Shown here one piece after another: positions 1 to 9,365 of a stretch of DNA of 64,000 nt. How positions within the stretch are numbered: the stretch's first letter is position 1; every line of letters starts with the position of its first letter. Source of the stretch: UBA2040 sp041674745. GTDB taxonomy: Bacteria; Bacteroidota; Bacteroidia; Flavobacteriales_D; Crocinitomicaceae. The position numbers were made by a program, and so were the translations under genes. The DNA lies in NCBI GenBank assembly GCA_041674745.1, contig JBAYVD010000002.1, positions 1 to 64,000 of the forward strand. The letters run 5' to 3'. A model generated the notes under the pieces. It had not been told where the DNA came from and did not search any database. It was given only the letters and a program-made list of their open reading frames with translations.

Positions 1-211
1 GCGGAGCAGCAACGAAGTTAATTTTCACGAAGGGGGTTTTTGTTCGCGGGCTCACTTTTTGCCACGAATGCACGACCGCGGAGCAGCAACGAAGTTAATT
101 TTCACGAAGGGGTTTTTTGTTCGTGGGCTTACTTTTTGCCACGAATGCACGACCGCGGAGCAGCAACGAAGTTAATTTTCACGAAGGGGGTTTTTGTTCG
201 CGGGCTCACTG
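1..211. repeat. 77-bp tandem repeat, about 2.7 copies
   Basis: Three copies begin at 1, 78 and 155, giving a 77-bp period. Each runs from GCGGAGCAGCAACG to GCACGACC, and the last is truncated near 211. Each unit contains one GTTCGCGGGCTCAC word that is also scattered elsewhere in the window. The array may extend past the left window edge. A short ORF reading through it is an artefact of the repeat. Confidence 0.9.
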
Positions 212-605
212 GTTTTTGTTGAGATGGAAATCCTCCCCCTTTTCTCGGCGCTAACGCTGGTTCTTCGATTGTTACCACAATCTCTTTCCTCCAAAGGGGG
301 AGGATAGCGCTCAGAAAAGGAGGAGGAAGTATTTCAAATCAAGAATTAAATTTTCCTCAAAAACCGACAATTGCTCCTGATTCAAATTCGAAGTTCAAGC
401 CATTCCCCCTTCGGAGGGAAGACAGAGTTCTGCTCTGGAAGACTAAGCGATAGCGCAAGGAAAGGGGGAGGATACGCAGAAATCAAGATGAAGCACAACC
501 CAAAATTCAAAGAAAACAACCCCAATTACCATCAACTTTTCCAGCCTAAAAAAAATGCCCATCTATTTTCATAGACAGGCAAAGTTTGTTGGATGGTTTC
601 AGGAC
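212..605. repeat. Palindromic G/C-block spacer, no gene
   Basis: No credible gene is visible here. CCTCCCCCTTT at 232-242 is the exact inverse of AAAGGGGGAGG at 293-303. Partly overlapping it, TTTTCTCGGCGCTA at 240-253 pairs 13 of 14 with TAGCGCTCAGAAAA at 305-318, so two alternative stems exist. A related CCCCCTT and AAGGGGGAGG pair lies near 405 and 468. This resembles the REP-like palindromes found later in the window. Confidence 0.6.
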
Positions 606-2984
606 TTAGCCCCAAATCTTCCACCAAGGTTTCTTTTTGACTTCGGCGCCGTAGCCATATCCGTAGCCGTAACCGTAGCCGTAACCGTAGCCTTTTTTGG
701 CGTTGGTACCGTTGAGGAGAACGGCCATGTTCGGTAGACGTTTTTCGCGCATCAGACGAGCCGGGATTTGCAGCATGCGTTTGTCCAAGAAATTAGCACG
801 AACCACGTAAACAAAGGCATCGGCGTGTTTCGCTAAAAGTAAAGTATCCGTTACGAGGGCTACTGGAGCGGTATCTACAATCACGTAATCGTATTTTTCT
901 CGCGCTTCGTTGAGTAATTCTTCCAAGTGCGGATTCATCAACATTTCAGCGGGGTTGGGCGGAATGGCGCCGGAAGGAATGATGTCCAAATTAGCAAAAT
1001 CAGGCGATGAAAACGTGATGTCGTTCAATTTTAACCCAGGGGTAACCATGTAATGGGAAATTCCTTTTTTCTCCATTAAATCCAAATACTGGAGCAATTT
1101 TGGCGCACGCAAGTCCAAGCCAATCAACGCCACTTTCTTATCGGATAAGGCCAGCACAGCCGCCAAATTCAAGGAAACGAAACTCTTTCCTTCTTTCGCG
1201 ATGGTGGACGTGATGAAAATGGTTTTTCCTTTGCCTGGTTCGCCTGCACCCAAGAGGAATTCCAGGTTGGTACGGATCAAGCGGAAGGCTTCTGCCGCAT
1301 TGTTGTGTGTTTTTAATCCCACAACAATTGTCTGGTCTATTTCGGATTCAGGAATATCGCCCAAGAAAGGTAATTTCTGGTCTTCGATGTCTTTTATCCC
1401 ATGCACTTTCGTATCCAATAGGTCTTTCAGGTAGATGGACCCAACCGGGATCAACAAGCCCAGCAAAAAAGCGCCCAAATAAATAATTTTTCGTTTCGGG
1501 CTCACAGGAATACCATCACTGTACGCTTCGTCAATGACTTTGGCGTTGCCAATGGTGGCCGCCAAGGCGATTTCGTTTTCTTCTCGTTTTTGCAACAAAT
1601 ACAAATACAAGGTTTCTTTGATATTCTGCTGACGAGCAATACTTCTAAATTCCCGCTCGTATTCCGGGATGGAAGCAATTTTGGATTTGTAGAGATTGTC
1701 CTGTTTTTGCAAAGTACTGATTTGCAAACGCAGGGAATTTCGGTAGTTTTTCAAACTGCTGTTCACGGAGGAACGCAAACTTCCAATTTGACCTTCCAAT
1801 TTTTGTACCGCTGGATTTTTCTCTCCCGTGCTGCGCAACAAACGGTTTTTATCCAATACAGTTTGGTTGTATTGATTGATCAAAGCCGCCACACTAGGGT
1901 CTTCCAAACCAATGTTAGCCGGTAATAAATTTTCGGTGCCCGTTTGTTCTGCCAAACTTTCGTTCATGAAATTCGCCAAACTCATTTGGATGTTGGCTTC
2001 TACCAAGGCTTTCTCCGCTTCACTGCCTTTTTCCAAATACAAAGCGGCATCCGCGGTTACATCCGTCAAGGCATGTTTGGTTTTGAATTTCTCGCCTTCG
2101 GTTTCTACCTCCGACAATTCAACGGTAATGAATTTCATTCGTTCGTTGATGAACTCACTGGTGTTTTTCGCAATTTCGTTTTGGTCATCAATGGCTTCCA
2201 ACTGGTGTTGGCGCATCAACTCGTTCAAGATGTCGTTGTTTTTTTGTACAACGGTTCCTTGCAAACCCAAAGAAAGAACGGTAGATTCTTTGCTGCTCAA
2301 TTCAATGGAAATGTATTTGCGCAAATTGGCCACCACCGCGTCGGGTTGATCTACATGGATTTTGTATTTACCGCCGATAATGGCTTTCTTGAAAAATTCG
2401 GTTTTGGTGATTTGAACGGTACCAATTTTTGTTGGAAGGACTTGGCCAAATTTAATCTTTCCAAATTCTTTTCCATCCATGTTTTTCAACTCAAAATGGT
2501 TTTCATCAGGGAAGGTCAGTTCAAAGATTTGTGACATCCTTTGTTCTTTTTCGTTGGCTTTGATGATGGTGAGTAGGAAAGGAGCCGTTTGGTATTCTTC
2601 CACTTCTCGTATGCCCGTGCGCGAATTGTCGGAGAAATAAGATATGTTCAATTTCAATTCTTCCACCACACGCGCCAACAAGGTGCGGGATTTCAAAATT
2701 TCGATTTCATTGTCGATTTCACTCTGTCCACCGATAAGGCCCAAATCCGCAAACATATCCATGGGCGAATTAGCTCCGCCTTTGTCGTCTTTGATCAACA
2801 AAGTGGCGCTGGATTGGAAAGAAGGGGTGGAATACCGCAAATAGAAAAATGCGGTGGCAAGCGTAACGATAATGGCCAATGCAAACCATTTCCAGTTTTT
2901 GGTGTAGCGCTCGAGAATTTCCCGCAAATTGATGGTTGCGTTTTCGTTTTCTTCTGCTGTAAAATTATTTTCGAAATCAGCCAT
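606..2984 (-). CDS. wzc: Wzc-like polysaccharide co-polymerase / BY-kinase
   Basis: This 792-aa inner-membrane protein controls polysaccharide chain length and export with Wza. A Wzz-type domain lies between two membrane segments (about residues 33-52 and 495-518), with coiled coil between them. The cytoplasmic bacterial tyrosine kinase domain follows, with Walker A ending in EGKS near 595 and Walker B VIVDTAP near 699. The A' motif reads IGLDLR, so the usual first Asp is Gly. The tail is a seven-fold YG repeat (about 768-781) that replaces the usual spaced tyrosine cluster and is the likely autophosphorylation site. Wza lies immediately upstream with no gap. No partner phosphatase gene is in the window. 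Confidence 0.93.
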   Translation of the reverse strand: MADFENNFTAEENENATINLREILERYTKNWKWFALAIIVTLATAFFYLRYSTPSFQSSATLLIKDDKGGANSPMDMFADLGLIGGQSEIDNEIEILKSRTLLARVVEELKLNISYFSDNSRTGIREVEEYQTAPFLLTIIKANEKEQRMSQIFELTFPDENHFELKNMDGKEFGKIKFGQVLPTKIGTVQITKTEFFKKAIIGGKYKIHVDQPDAVVANLRKYISIELSSKESTVLSLGLQGTVVQKNNDILNELMRQHQLEAIDDQNEIAKNTSEFINERMKFITVELSEVETEGEKFKTKHALTDVTADAALYLEKGSEAEKALVEANIQMSLANFMNESLAEQTGTENLLPANIGLEDPSVAALINQYNQTVLDKNRLLRSTGEKNPAVQKLEGQIGSLRSSVNSSLKNYRNSLRLQISTLQKQDNLYKSKIASIPEYEREFRSIARQQNIKETLYLYLLQKREENEIALAATIGNAKVIDEAYSDGIPVSPKRKIIYLGAFLLGLLIPVGSIYLKDLLDTKVHGIKDIEDQKLPFLGDIPESEIDQTIVVGLKTHNNAAEAFRLIRTNLEFLLGAGEPGKGKTIFITSTIAKEGKSFVSLNLAAVLALSDKKVALIGLDLRAPKLLQYLDLMEKKGISHYMVTPGLKLNDITFSSPDFANLDIIPSGAIPPNPAEMLMNPHLEELLNEAREKYDYVIVDTAPVALVTDTLLLAKHADAFVYVVRANFLDKRMLQIPARLMREKRLPNMAVLLNGTNAKKGYGYGYGYGYGYGYGAEVKKKPWWKIWG
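655..700 (-). repeat. In-gene short repeat encoding the YG tail
   Basis: The plus strand shows alternating CCGTAG and CCGTAA hexamers, which encode Tyr-Gly pairs at the Wzc C-terminus. In-frame six-base units like this can gain or lose copies by slippage without breaking the frame. Confidence 0.8.
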
Positions 2985-3773
2985 TTAGCGGGTAATTAAT
3001 ACAATTGTTGTGATGACAAGAGAGGTAAGAGAGATGAAAATTCCACCGGTGGTTCGCCAAAGCGTAGAAACACTCCGCGCCGTCGCATTCGGTTCTACAT
3101 ACACCACGTCGTTTTGGCGCAAATAGTACACAGGCGAAGCGAAAAAGTCTTTGGCGGTTAAATCAATGCGGTATTCTTTTTTGGTTCCGTTTTCTTCTCG
3201 GATGACCAATACATTTTTGCGGTTGCCCGTGATGTTCAAATCACCGGCTAAACCAATGGCTTCTAACAAAGTTATGCGTTCATTGGGGATTTTAAACGTA
3301 CCTGGATTTTTCACATCGCCCAACAAGGTTACTTTGTAGTTGAGGATTTGCATCTGCACCCCTGGATTCACCAAATAATCTTTTAATTTGTTTTGCAGCA
3401 TTTCCACCGCTTCTTTTCGGTTCATCCCACCCACGTGCAAGCTGCCCAAAATAGGAAATTGCACATTGCCTTCTTGGTCGATCAAATAACCATTCGAAGA
3501 AGGAATTCCGGTAGAATAGCCGTTGTTGGAAGCAGCAGTAGTCGTACCAACCGAAATTAGGTTGAAAGGAATAACGGATTCGGGTTCTTGTGCCGTCACC
3601 ACGATGGAAAGAAAATCGTCCGGCTGAAAAACGGGGTTGTAATGGTTCTGTACACCCGCTAAACTGTCGAGTTGACCGGTTTGGAAATAGACGAGCTTTT
3701 GATGGGTATTGCAGGCTGAGATTCCAGCCATAAAAAGAAGAATGAGAAGCAGAGGATAAATCCGTTGGGTCAT
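2985..3773 (-). CDS. wza: Wza-like polysaccharide export lipoprotein
   Basis: This 262-aa outer-membrane polysaccharide export protein has a signal peptide and a lipobox ending at Cys21 (MAGISAC). A Poly_export domain follows (DDFLSIVVTAQEPES onward), then an SLBB domain near 150-230 (LLGDVKNPGTFKIP). A hydrophobic C-terminal segment covers residues 243-262. It would form the exit channel paired with the downstream Wzc-like kinase. The start is the first ATG, preceded by a TATATTTG box, so this pair probably has its own promoter. Confidence 0.92.
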   Translation of the reverse strand: MTQRIYPLLLILLFMAGISACNTHQKLVYFQTGQLDSLAGVQNHYNPVFQPDDFLSIVVTAQEPESVIPFNLISVGTTTAASNNGYSTGIPSSNGYLIDQEGNVQFPILGSLHVGGMNRKEAVEMLQNKLKDYLVNPGVQMQILNYKVTLLGDVKNPGTFKIPNERITLLEAIGLAGDLNITGNRKNVLVIREENGTKKEYRIDLTAKDFFASPVYYLRQNDVVYVEPNATARSVSTLWRTTGGIFISLTSLVITTIVLITR

Positions 3774-3791
3774 GTACGATTAATTTCTAGG

Positions 3792-3799
3792 CAAATATA
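3792..3799 (-). promoter_or_regulatory. -7 promoter box for wza-wzc
   Basis: TATATTTG on the minus strand matches the Bacteroidota consensus TAnnTTTG. It ends 18 nt before the wza ATG, implying a short leader. Confidence 0.6.
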
Positions 3800-3837
3800 G
3801 GGTTAATGTTGAAAAGTGCCAAAATGAAAATTGGAAA

Positions 3838-4200
3838 TTGGAAGTCAAATCTTGCTGCGCTCGATTTGACATTTGAAGTTCGCAAGCTCACATTGGTTTC
3901 CCTGCGGGAATTTGGAGTTCGCAGGCTCACATTGAGTGGGAGTTGTTCGCGGTGCTCACATTGATTGGGATCTGTTCGCAGGCTCACATTGTTTGACCCT
4001 TCCGGGATTGGTGGTTCGCAAGCTCACATTGGTTTCCATGCTGGAATTTGGAGTTTGCGGGCTCACATTGAATGGGATTTGTTCGCGGTGCTCACATTTT
4101 TTGAAACAGGAAGGAATGAAGGGATTCAGGATAGTAAGATATTAGGAAAGTAGCACTGGAGTTCGCGGTGCTCACATTGAGTGGGATTTGTTCCCAAGCT
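3838..4200. repeat. Cluster of GTTCGC..GCTCAC words plus 47-bp module
   Basis: At least nine copies of GTTCGCnnGCTCACATT-like words occur between 3878 and 4203, all in plus orientation. Some have an extra base (GCGGTGCTCAC). The run begins with the module GAAGTCAAATCTTGC...GATTTGACATTTGAAG at 3840-3877, which recurs near 22555, 23725, 28790 and 44495. The only ORF here (3787-3987 minus) is made of repeat words and is not a gene. Confidence 0.85.
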
Positions 4201-4204
4201 CACA

Positions 4205-4262
4205 TCTTATAATTATCAATTTTCCATATTCCATAATCCATAATCCATATTCCATTATCCAT
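4205..4262. repeat. CCATATT/CCATAAT short-period repeat
   Basis: About six degenerate copies of a 9-10 base word (TTCCATA, ATCCATA) run up to and into the stop codon of the next gene. The same family occurs in the opposite orientation at 29800-29905. Confidence 0.7.
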
Positions 4263-5343
4263 TATTTTCTTGAAGCTTAAACCGTTGCGTCCGTTTAAGC
4301 ACATGCAACAACCAAGACATCAGAGCCAAAGTGGTTAAGAAAACTCCTGTCAATACATAGACGGAAAAATGGATGCTCAAATAATGGAAGAACAGTAAAA
4401 AAAGCACATTGAAAACACCCAGCATGATACTGGCCTTTGCATGTGAAAAATGAAATTGGTCGATTAAAAGGTGGTGTATGTGGTTGCGGTCGGGATGAAA
4501 AGGTCCTTTTTTGTTGAGCAAGCGAATGATGAAAACACGCGTCATGTCATACAACGGAACAATCAAAATCGCGGCGGCCACAAAAGGAACATTCTCAGCA
4601 CGGAAGGGTAGGTGTAAAATTTCTTGTTTGGGTAGTGATAATAAACGAATGGACATCGCGGCAATAATAAAGCCTACCAACATCGAACCCGTATCGCCCA
4701 TGAAGATCTTCATGCGGTTGGAAAAATTGTAGCGCAAGAAAGCGGCCAAGGAGCCAATCATCACCATGCACAAGCCAAAAATAAAATAGGAATGTGTGAG
4801 GAAGAATAGAATGCTGTACAAAACAAAAATGATCAATCCGATGATACTCGCCAAACCATCAATTCCGTCAATCAAATTGAACGCGTTGATGATGGCGATC
4901 ATTAAAAACAAGGCTAAAAAAGCAGCCAAATAAGGATTTATGGATTGAATGCCCATAAAACCATTCAAGCCGTAAATTTCAAATTTGTAGTGTACCACCA
5001 AAAAGAGGGAAGCGATAATTTGGCTACCGAATTTGGTACGCGCCGACAAAACGGTTAAATCATCCTTCAACCCCATGATGAACAAAATCGTAATACCGGG
5101 CAACATAGAGGGTATCGTATTGTAGCGGTCCACATGGTCCAAAAAGTAAAAGGACAACATGATGGTGATGTAAAAAGCAATACCGCCCAAGTTGGGGGTG
5201 GAACGTTTGTGCGAGCTGCGTTCGTTGGGGCTATCCATCAAACGCTTGTAGCGTGCAACGCTAATTATTTTTGGAATGAGGAAGTAGGTCAGGAAAAAAG
5301 ACCCAAGGAGTAAGAGGAGGATGTGTGTTAAATCGAGCTTCAT
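4255..5343 (-). CDS. WecA/MraY-family undecaprenyl-phosphate sugar-1-P transferase
   Basis: This 362-aa polytopic membrane protein probably starts repeat-unit assembly by moving a HexNAc-1-phosphate from a UDP-sugar to undecaprenyl phosphate. The family signatures are present: GLKDDL near 85-100 (Mg-binding Asp pair), NLIDGIDGLAS near 155, MGDTGS near 215 and the cytoplasmic HIHHLL loop near 285. Multiple membrane helices are evident. It is the only initiating-transferase candidate in this locus. An overlapping promoter and palindrome lie just upstream, so it may be transcribed separately. Confidence 0.9.
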   Translation of the reverse strand: MKLDLTHILLLLLGSFFLTYFLIPKIISVARYKRLMDSPNERSSHKRSTPNLGGIAFYITIMLSFYFLDHVDRYNTIPSMLPGITILFIMGLKDDLTVLSARTKFGSQIIASLFLVVHYKFEIYGLNGFMGIQSINPYLAAFLALFLMIAIINAFNLIDGIDGLASIIGLIIFVLYSILFFLTHSYFIFGLCMVMIGSLAAFLRYNFSNRMKIFMGDTGSMLVGFIIAAMSIRLLSLPKQEILHLPFRAENVPFVAAAILIVPLYDMTRVFIIRLLNKKGPFHPDRNHIHHLLIDQFHFSHAKASIMLGVFNVLFLLFFHYLSIHFSVYVLTGVFLTTLALMSWLLHVLKRTQRFKLQENNG

Positions 5344-5347
5344 ATAG

Positions 5348-5370
5348 TTTGTGATGCTGTCACAAAGGTA
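5348..5370 (-). promoter_or_regulatory. Promoter with 19-bp palindrome before the WecA-like gene
   Basis: TTTGTGA (5348-5354) and TCACAAA (5360-5366) form a perfect 7-bp inverted repeat with a 5-bp spacer. It overlaps a minus-strand TACCTTTG -7 box (5363-5370). The half sites resemble CRP-type TGTGA/TCACA, but the spacer is one base shorter than the E. coli site. It is a plausible operator. Confidence 0.5.
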
Positions 5371-5505
5371 AGCAGTATATTGATTATTTAGATTGAATCT
5401 TGAAAAAAGTTAAATTTTTCTTTCGAATGTAAAGAAAATCAGCTTAGTGCTTTCAAAGAATTTAATGTCATTTTTTCAGGCAAAACATTTGATTTCCAGA
5501 AGCTA

Positions 5506-6690
5506 CTATTGCTGAATGAAATTTAGCAATTTCTTCGCAAGTTCCTTTCTATTGAAATCTAGTAAAATTTTATCATAGTTGAACTGCATATCTTTTATTT
5601 GCTCAATTTTACGAAAGAAATCCCTTTCATCTTCAGGAATGAAAGTCAATCCAATTTGATACTCTTCAATAATTTTAGCAGATTCTCCTTCCACACCATG
5701 AAGAATAGGCTTGTTCATGGCTGCCAATTCAAATATTTTGGAAGGAATAACGGATTTAAAGGTGTCTGATTTTTTTAAATTCACTAACCCAGCATCCAGA
5801 ATGGAAGTATATCTTTTTACATCCGCTTTACCGATGGCATCCAGCATGGTGACGTTGGTCAGTCCCAGTTTATTTTTTAATTGTATTAAATCTTTTTTCA
5901 TGGCACCTGAGCCAATCAGCAAAAAATGAATACTTGGGTTTTGAATGTTTTTAGCTGAACGCAAAACAAAATCTAATGCATGTGCCATGCCATGTGTGCC
6001 GATATACCCAATAATGAATTTATTTTGCAAGCCTAAGGAAGAAATTAATTCAGTGTCTTTTGGTGAGGGTTGAAATAGATCCAGATTTGCGCCATTTTTA
6101 ACAACTTCAATTTTTGCCTCATCGATGTGGTGCTTTTCAATTATCGTTTTTCGAAATGAATCCGTTACGACCACAATTTTTGAGGCCGTTCTATACATAC
6201 GCTTTTCTAAATATTCAAAAAATCGTATAATTAGATTTCGTTTGGAAGCGCCGACTGAAACAATCGATTCAGGCCATAAATCTCGCACTTCCATAATCCA
6301 AGGTTTTCTTTTCCAAAAAGACAACCATCTCGCCGAAATTGCTGTAAAAAATTGAGGAGAAGTGCCAATTATTACATCTGTTTTCACAAATAAACCAACC
6401 AAGAAAGAGGCAACCATAAAGCTTAAATAATCGAGTATTCTTTTTACTTGTCCTTCATTGGCTGTCACGTAGGTCCAAACACGAATGACTTTAATACCGT
6501 CAATTGTTTCTTTTTGAATTAATTTGTTTTTGTAACCAGCATAAATTTTTCCTTCTGGAAAATTAGGAGCGCATGTTATAATGGTGACCTTCATTCCTGC
6601 TTTCACCCATTCTTTGCAATGCTCGTAAGTGCGAGTAGCAGGAGCGTTGACTTCTGGTGGAAAATTATCTGTGAGAAATAGAATTCTCAT
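5506..6690 (-). CDS. GT4 glycosyltransferase, WbuB-like
   Basis: This 394-aa protein has a GT-B fold. The N-terminus (MRILFLTDNFPPEVNAPA) and the following TIITCAPNFPEGKIY match WbuB-type transferases, which typically add an N-acetyl-fucosamine or related residue. The C-terminal donor-binding half has GYIGTHG near 230 and an FELAAMNKPILHG E-x7-E-like region near 325. Its ATG overlaps the stop of the upstream heparinase-like gene by 4 nt, so the two are cotranscribed. The actual sugar cannot be read from the sequence. Confidence 0.85.
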   Translation of the reverse strand: MRILFLTDNFPPEVNAPATRTYEHCKEWVKAGMKVTIITCAPNFPEGKIYAGYKNKLIQKETIDGIKVIRVWTYVTANEGQVKRILDYLSFMVASFLVGLFVKTDVIIGTSPQFFTAISARWLSFWKRKPWIMEVRDLWPESIVSVGASKRNLIIRFFEYLEKRMYRTASKIVVVTDSFRKTIIEKHHIDEAKIEVVKNGANLDLFQPSPKDTELISSLGLQNKFIIGYIGTHGMAHALDFVLRSAKNIQNPSIHFLLIGSGAMKKDLIQLKNKLGLTNVTMLDAIGKADVKRYTSILDAGLVNLKKSDTFKSVIPSKIFELAAMNKPILHGVEGESAKIIEEYQIGLTFIPEDERDFFRKIEQIKDMQFNYDKILLDFNRKELAKKLLNFIQQ

Positions 6691-8270
6691 AAAGTTATGG
6701 TTGTTTTTAATTCTTTGTCAAAAGTTATTTCGAAAGCGATTGCCGCTAAAGTTTTGTTAAAACCGGCGCAATAATCGTATTCCAACTTGCGGACTGAACG
6801 AATATTTTTATCAAAATTAATTTTTATCTTTTGGTCTCTGCAATCCAATTCATTATCATTTTGAACAATATTTCCGATCGAAGGATGAAAATGAAGATAA
6901 GCCATGGCTGAAAAGTCTTTTTTTGAATCAACTAGATCTTCAATGATAATTTGATTTTCTGTTCTTTTAAAACACCGTTGATGCTTGGCTTTTATTTCCT
7001 TATAGCCATTGTGGCTGGCTTTAATCTGAATAGAATTTTCATTTAAAACCTGAACTTCTGCTCTTTTCCCTACTCGAAAGCCTCCCCAAACGGAAGTGGA
7101 GTTTAGTTGGTTGAGAACAACTGTATTATGAGAGGATGTAGATCTTTCTACTTGTCTTCGTTCATTTTTTTCATACGTTGAAATTCCGGTGTCGACAATG
7201 AAGGGGGAATTGTCCACGTATAGTTCGAAATTGAAGGTATCGGCATGGGCATGTCCTGGGATATAATTGGGTCCGATAGCACCGATGTCCATTACCAATT
7301 CATATTTTTCATCGTTCCATTTTCTGTATCCGCTTTCTTTCAGCTGAATTGCTCCCCATTTGATTTCTAACTCTTTGGCATAGTTTAGCAGTTGATGGGT
7401 AGTAGGGGCAATTTGAAAAGTACTGTCGTTCATCATCGGGATGTCTCCATTGACGTAGGTTATCGTTTCTAACCAACTCAACATAACAGTTGCTTTTTCT
7501 TCTAGAAAAGGAAGTATAGCGTCTTTAGCCCAATGATTGTACTTCGCCAATTGAATACAATCCAACAAACGATGCAGCATGATTTGATGGTACATGGCAG
7601 ACAATTCAAAATGCGCACCATCTTTCAATATCTGCTCATTTAATTCTGCCCGTAATATCTCGATTGCGCTTTTTAGAAATTTTTCATTTCTGAAATAGTA
7701 GGCTGAAAAATAAAGACTAAAGCCATTTTCCAACAAATGATTGCCGAGTAAATGGTATTCTCGGTTGGCCAATAGAATTTGATAATGCTCAAATAATATT
7801 TGATCGATAGCGCTTATACTTAACTTGTTTTTTGAAATGAATTTAATCCAATTGATTCCACGAAGCGAAATAGGGTAGGGCTCTTTTCCATCCTTCAGTT
7901 GTCCATCGAATTTTATGTAGGACTCAATTAATTCCATCCCTACATCTGCATCTAAATTGCTCTGATTCAGAAAATCGAAGTAATTCAAATTGTAGGTCCA
8001 CAATTTACCATATTCAGGATAGTTCCAATCAATCAGATCAGGAAAAACACATGATTTATTTAAAAATGTGAATGTAGAAGTAGCTTCAAAGGAAATTGGG
8101 TTGGATATGCCAAAAGGAAATTCAAATGGCACACAATTTTCTTTGAAAGTTTGGAAGTTTTGTTGAATACCCAGCTTTTTGCGCGCTCTATAAAATACTT
8201 GATAAGAAACCTGTTTCAGTTTCATGTATTTTAGTGTATTCACATATAAACTAAGCTTTCTTAAAAGCAT
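6687..8270 (-). CDS. Heparinase II/III-family polysaccharide lyase
   Basis: The protein is about 527 aa with an N-terminal alpha-barrel region and a C-terminal beta region containing GPNYIPGHAHADTFNFEL near 340, the usual heparinase II/III signature. It has no obvious signal peptide, as is common for the versions inside bacterial EPS clusters. It may trim or release polymer containing uronic acid. I chose the ATG at 8270, which overlaps WecB by 20 nt and gives the family N-terminus LYVNTLKYMKLKQ. An ATG at 8225 is the alternative; the longer frame begins with TTG. Confidence 0.85.
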   Translation of the reverse strand: MLLRKLSLYVNTLKYMKLKQVSYQVFYRARKKLGIQQNFQTFKENCVPFEFPFGISNPISFEATSTFTFLNKSCVFPDLIDWNYPEYGKLWTYNLNYFDFLNQSNLDADVGMELIESYIKFDGQLKDGKEPYPISLRGINWIKFISKNKLSISAIDQILFEHYQILLANREYHLLGNHLLENGFSLYFSAYYFRNEKFLKSAIEILRAELNEQILKDGAHFELSAMYHQIMLHRLLDCIQLAKYNHWAKDAILPFLEEKATVMLSWLETITYVNGDIPMMNDSTFQIAPTTHQLLNYAKELEIKWGAIQLKESGYRKWNDEKYELVMDIGAIGPNYIPGHAHADTFNFELYVDNSPFIVDTGISTYEKNERRQVERSTSSHNTVVLNQLNSTSVWGGFRVGKRAEVQVLNENSIQIKASHNGYKEIKAKHQRCFKRTENQIIIEDLVDSKKDFSAMAYLHFHPSIGNIVQNDNELDCRDQKIKINFDKNIRSVRKLEYDYCAGFNKTLAAIAFEITFDKELKTTITL

Positions 8271-9363
8271 TGGCTTTGTTGAGTTCAATTAAATGGTTCA
8301 CAATGCGCATAGCCGTTTTGCCATCCCATTTTTGAGGAATACTACCGGTTTTCCAATTTCCAGAGAACAATTTTTCCATGGCAGGCTGAATGGCTTTTGG
8401 ATCGGTACCAATCAATTCATTCGTACCTTCAGAAACTGTTTCCGGACGTTCGGTATTGTCGCGCAACGTCATACAAGGAACGCCCATTACGGTCGTTTCT
8501 TCTGTAATGCCTCCAGAATCTGTAACAACCGCTTTCGCTTTTTCTACTAAATAGTTGAATTCTAAATAACTGAGCGGATCAATCGTGTGCAAACGAGGAT
8601 GGGTTATACCCAAATGCTCCAATATTGTCGCTGTTCTTGGATGAACGGGGAAAATCAAGGGCAAGCCATTGGAGTGGTCAATAATTTCCTGAATCAACAA
8701 TTTGAGTTTGCCTTCTTCATCTACGTTTGCAGGTCGATGCAATGTCATGACGATGTATTTTTTGTCGGCCAGACCTAATTGGTCCCAGATTTCAGGTTTC
8801 GCAAAACGATGACGGTGTTTCAGTAAAGTATCAATCATCGTATTCCCCACCCAGAATATGCGATTATCTTCAATACCAGCACTTTTTAAGCTATTGTTGG
8901 CAAATTCCGTGGTTGTAAAAAAGTAATTGGTGATAGCGTCTGTCAACAAGCGATTGATTTCTTCAGGCATCGACCAATCTCCAGATCGTATTCCCGCTTC
9001 CACGTGTGCTACTTTTACCTGCATTTTTTGTGCAACAATGGAGCACGCCATGGTAGAGGTGACATCGCCCACTACCAAACACAAATCTGTCGATTCTTTT
9101 TCCATTAATGCTTCATAACCCAACATAATGGAAGCCGTTTGTTGGGCTTGCGAACCGCCACCAGCGCCCAAGTTCACATCCGGTGCAGGGATACCCAATT
9201 GCTCAAAGAAACTACCACTCATGTTTTGGTCGTAGTGCTGTCCTGTATGGATTAAGCGAAATGAAATAGCTTCTCCGATATCTTGCGCTTTTTTTATTGC
9301 ATCGATGATGGGTGCAATTTTCATGAAGTTGGGTCTTGCTCCAGCGATTAAGTCAATTTTCAT
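8251..9363 (-). CDS. wecB: UDP-N-acetylglucosamine 2-epimerase (non-hydrolysing)
   Basis: This 370-aa cytosolic enzyme interconverts UDP-GlcNAc and UDP-ManNAc or a related uronic or deoxy derivative. Visible signatures are AGARPNFMKIAPI at the N-terminus, HTGQHYDQNMS near 40, VGDVTSTMACS near 95, HVEAGIRSGD near 120 and TDSGGITEE near 280. The ATG at 9363 follows the upstream stop directly; a TTG further upstream is less likely. In this cluster it could act like WecB, FnlC or WbpI, and the sequence alone does not separate these. Confidence 0.9.
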   Translation of the reverse strand: MKIDLIAGARPNFMKIAPIIDAIKKAQDIGEAISFRLIHTGQHYDQNMSGSFFEQLGIPAPDVNLGAGGGSQAQQTASIMLGYEALMEKESTDLCLVVGDVTSTMACSIVAQKMQVKVAHVEAGIRSGDWSMPEEINRLLTDAITNYFFTTTEFANNSLKSAGIEDNRIFWVGNTMIDTLLKHRHRFAKPEIWDQLGLADKKYIVMTLHRPANVDEEGKLKLLIQEIIDHSNGLPLIFPVHPRTATILEHLGITHPRLHTIDPLSYLEFNYLVEKAKAVVTDSGGITEETTVMGVPCMTLRDNTERPETVSEGTNELIGTDPKAIQPAMEKLFSGNWKTGSIPQKWDGKTAMRIVNHLIELNKANAFKKA

Positions 9364-9365
9364 AT

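Noticed and set aside
1..211. CRISPR array
   Set aside because: Units are contiguous 77-bp repeats without unique spacers, and no cas genes are present.
40..222. 60-aa ORF across the tandem array
   Set aside because: It simply reads the 77-bp repeats and has no promoter or independent sequence.
3787..3987. 66-aa minus ORF
   Set aside because: It is composed of the interspersed GTTCGC words and module, with a repetitive product.
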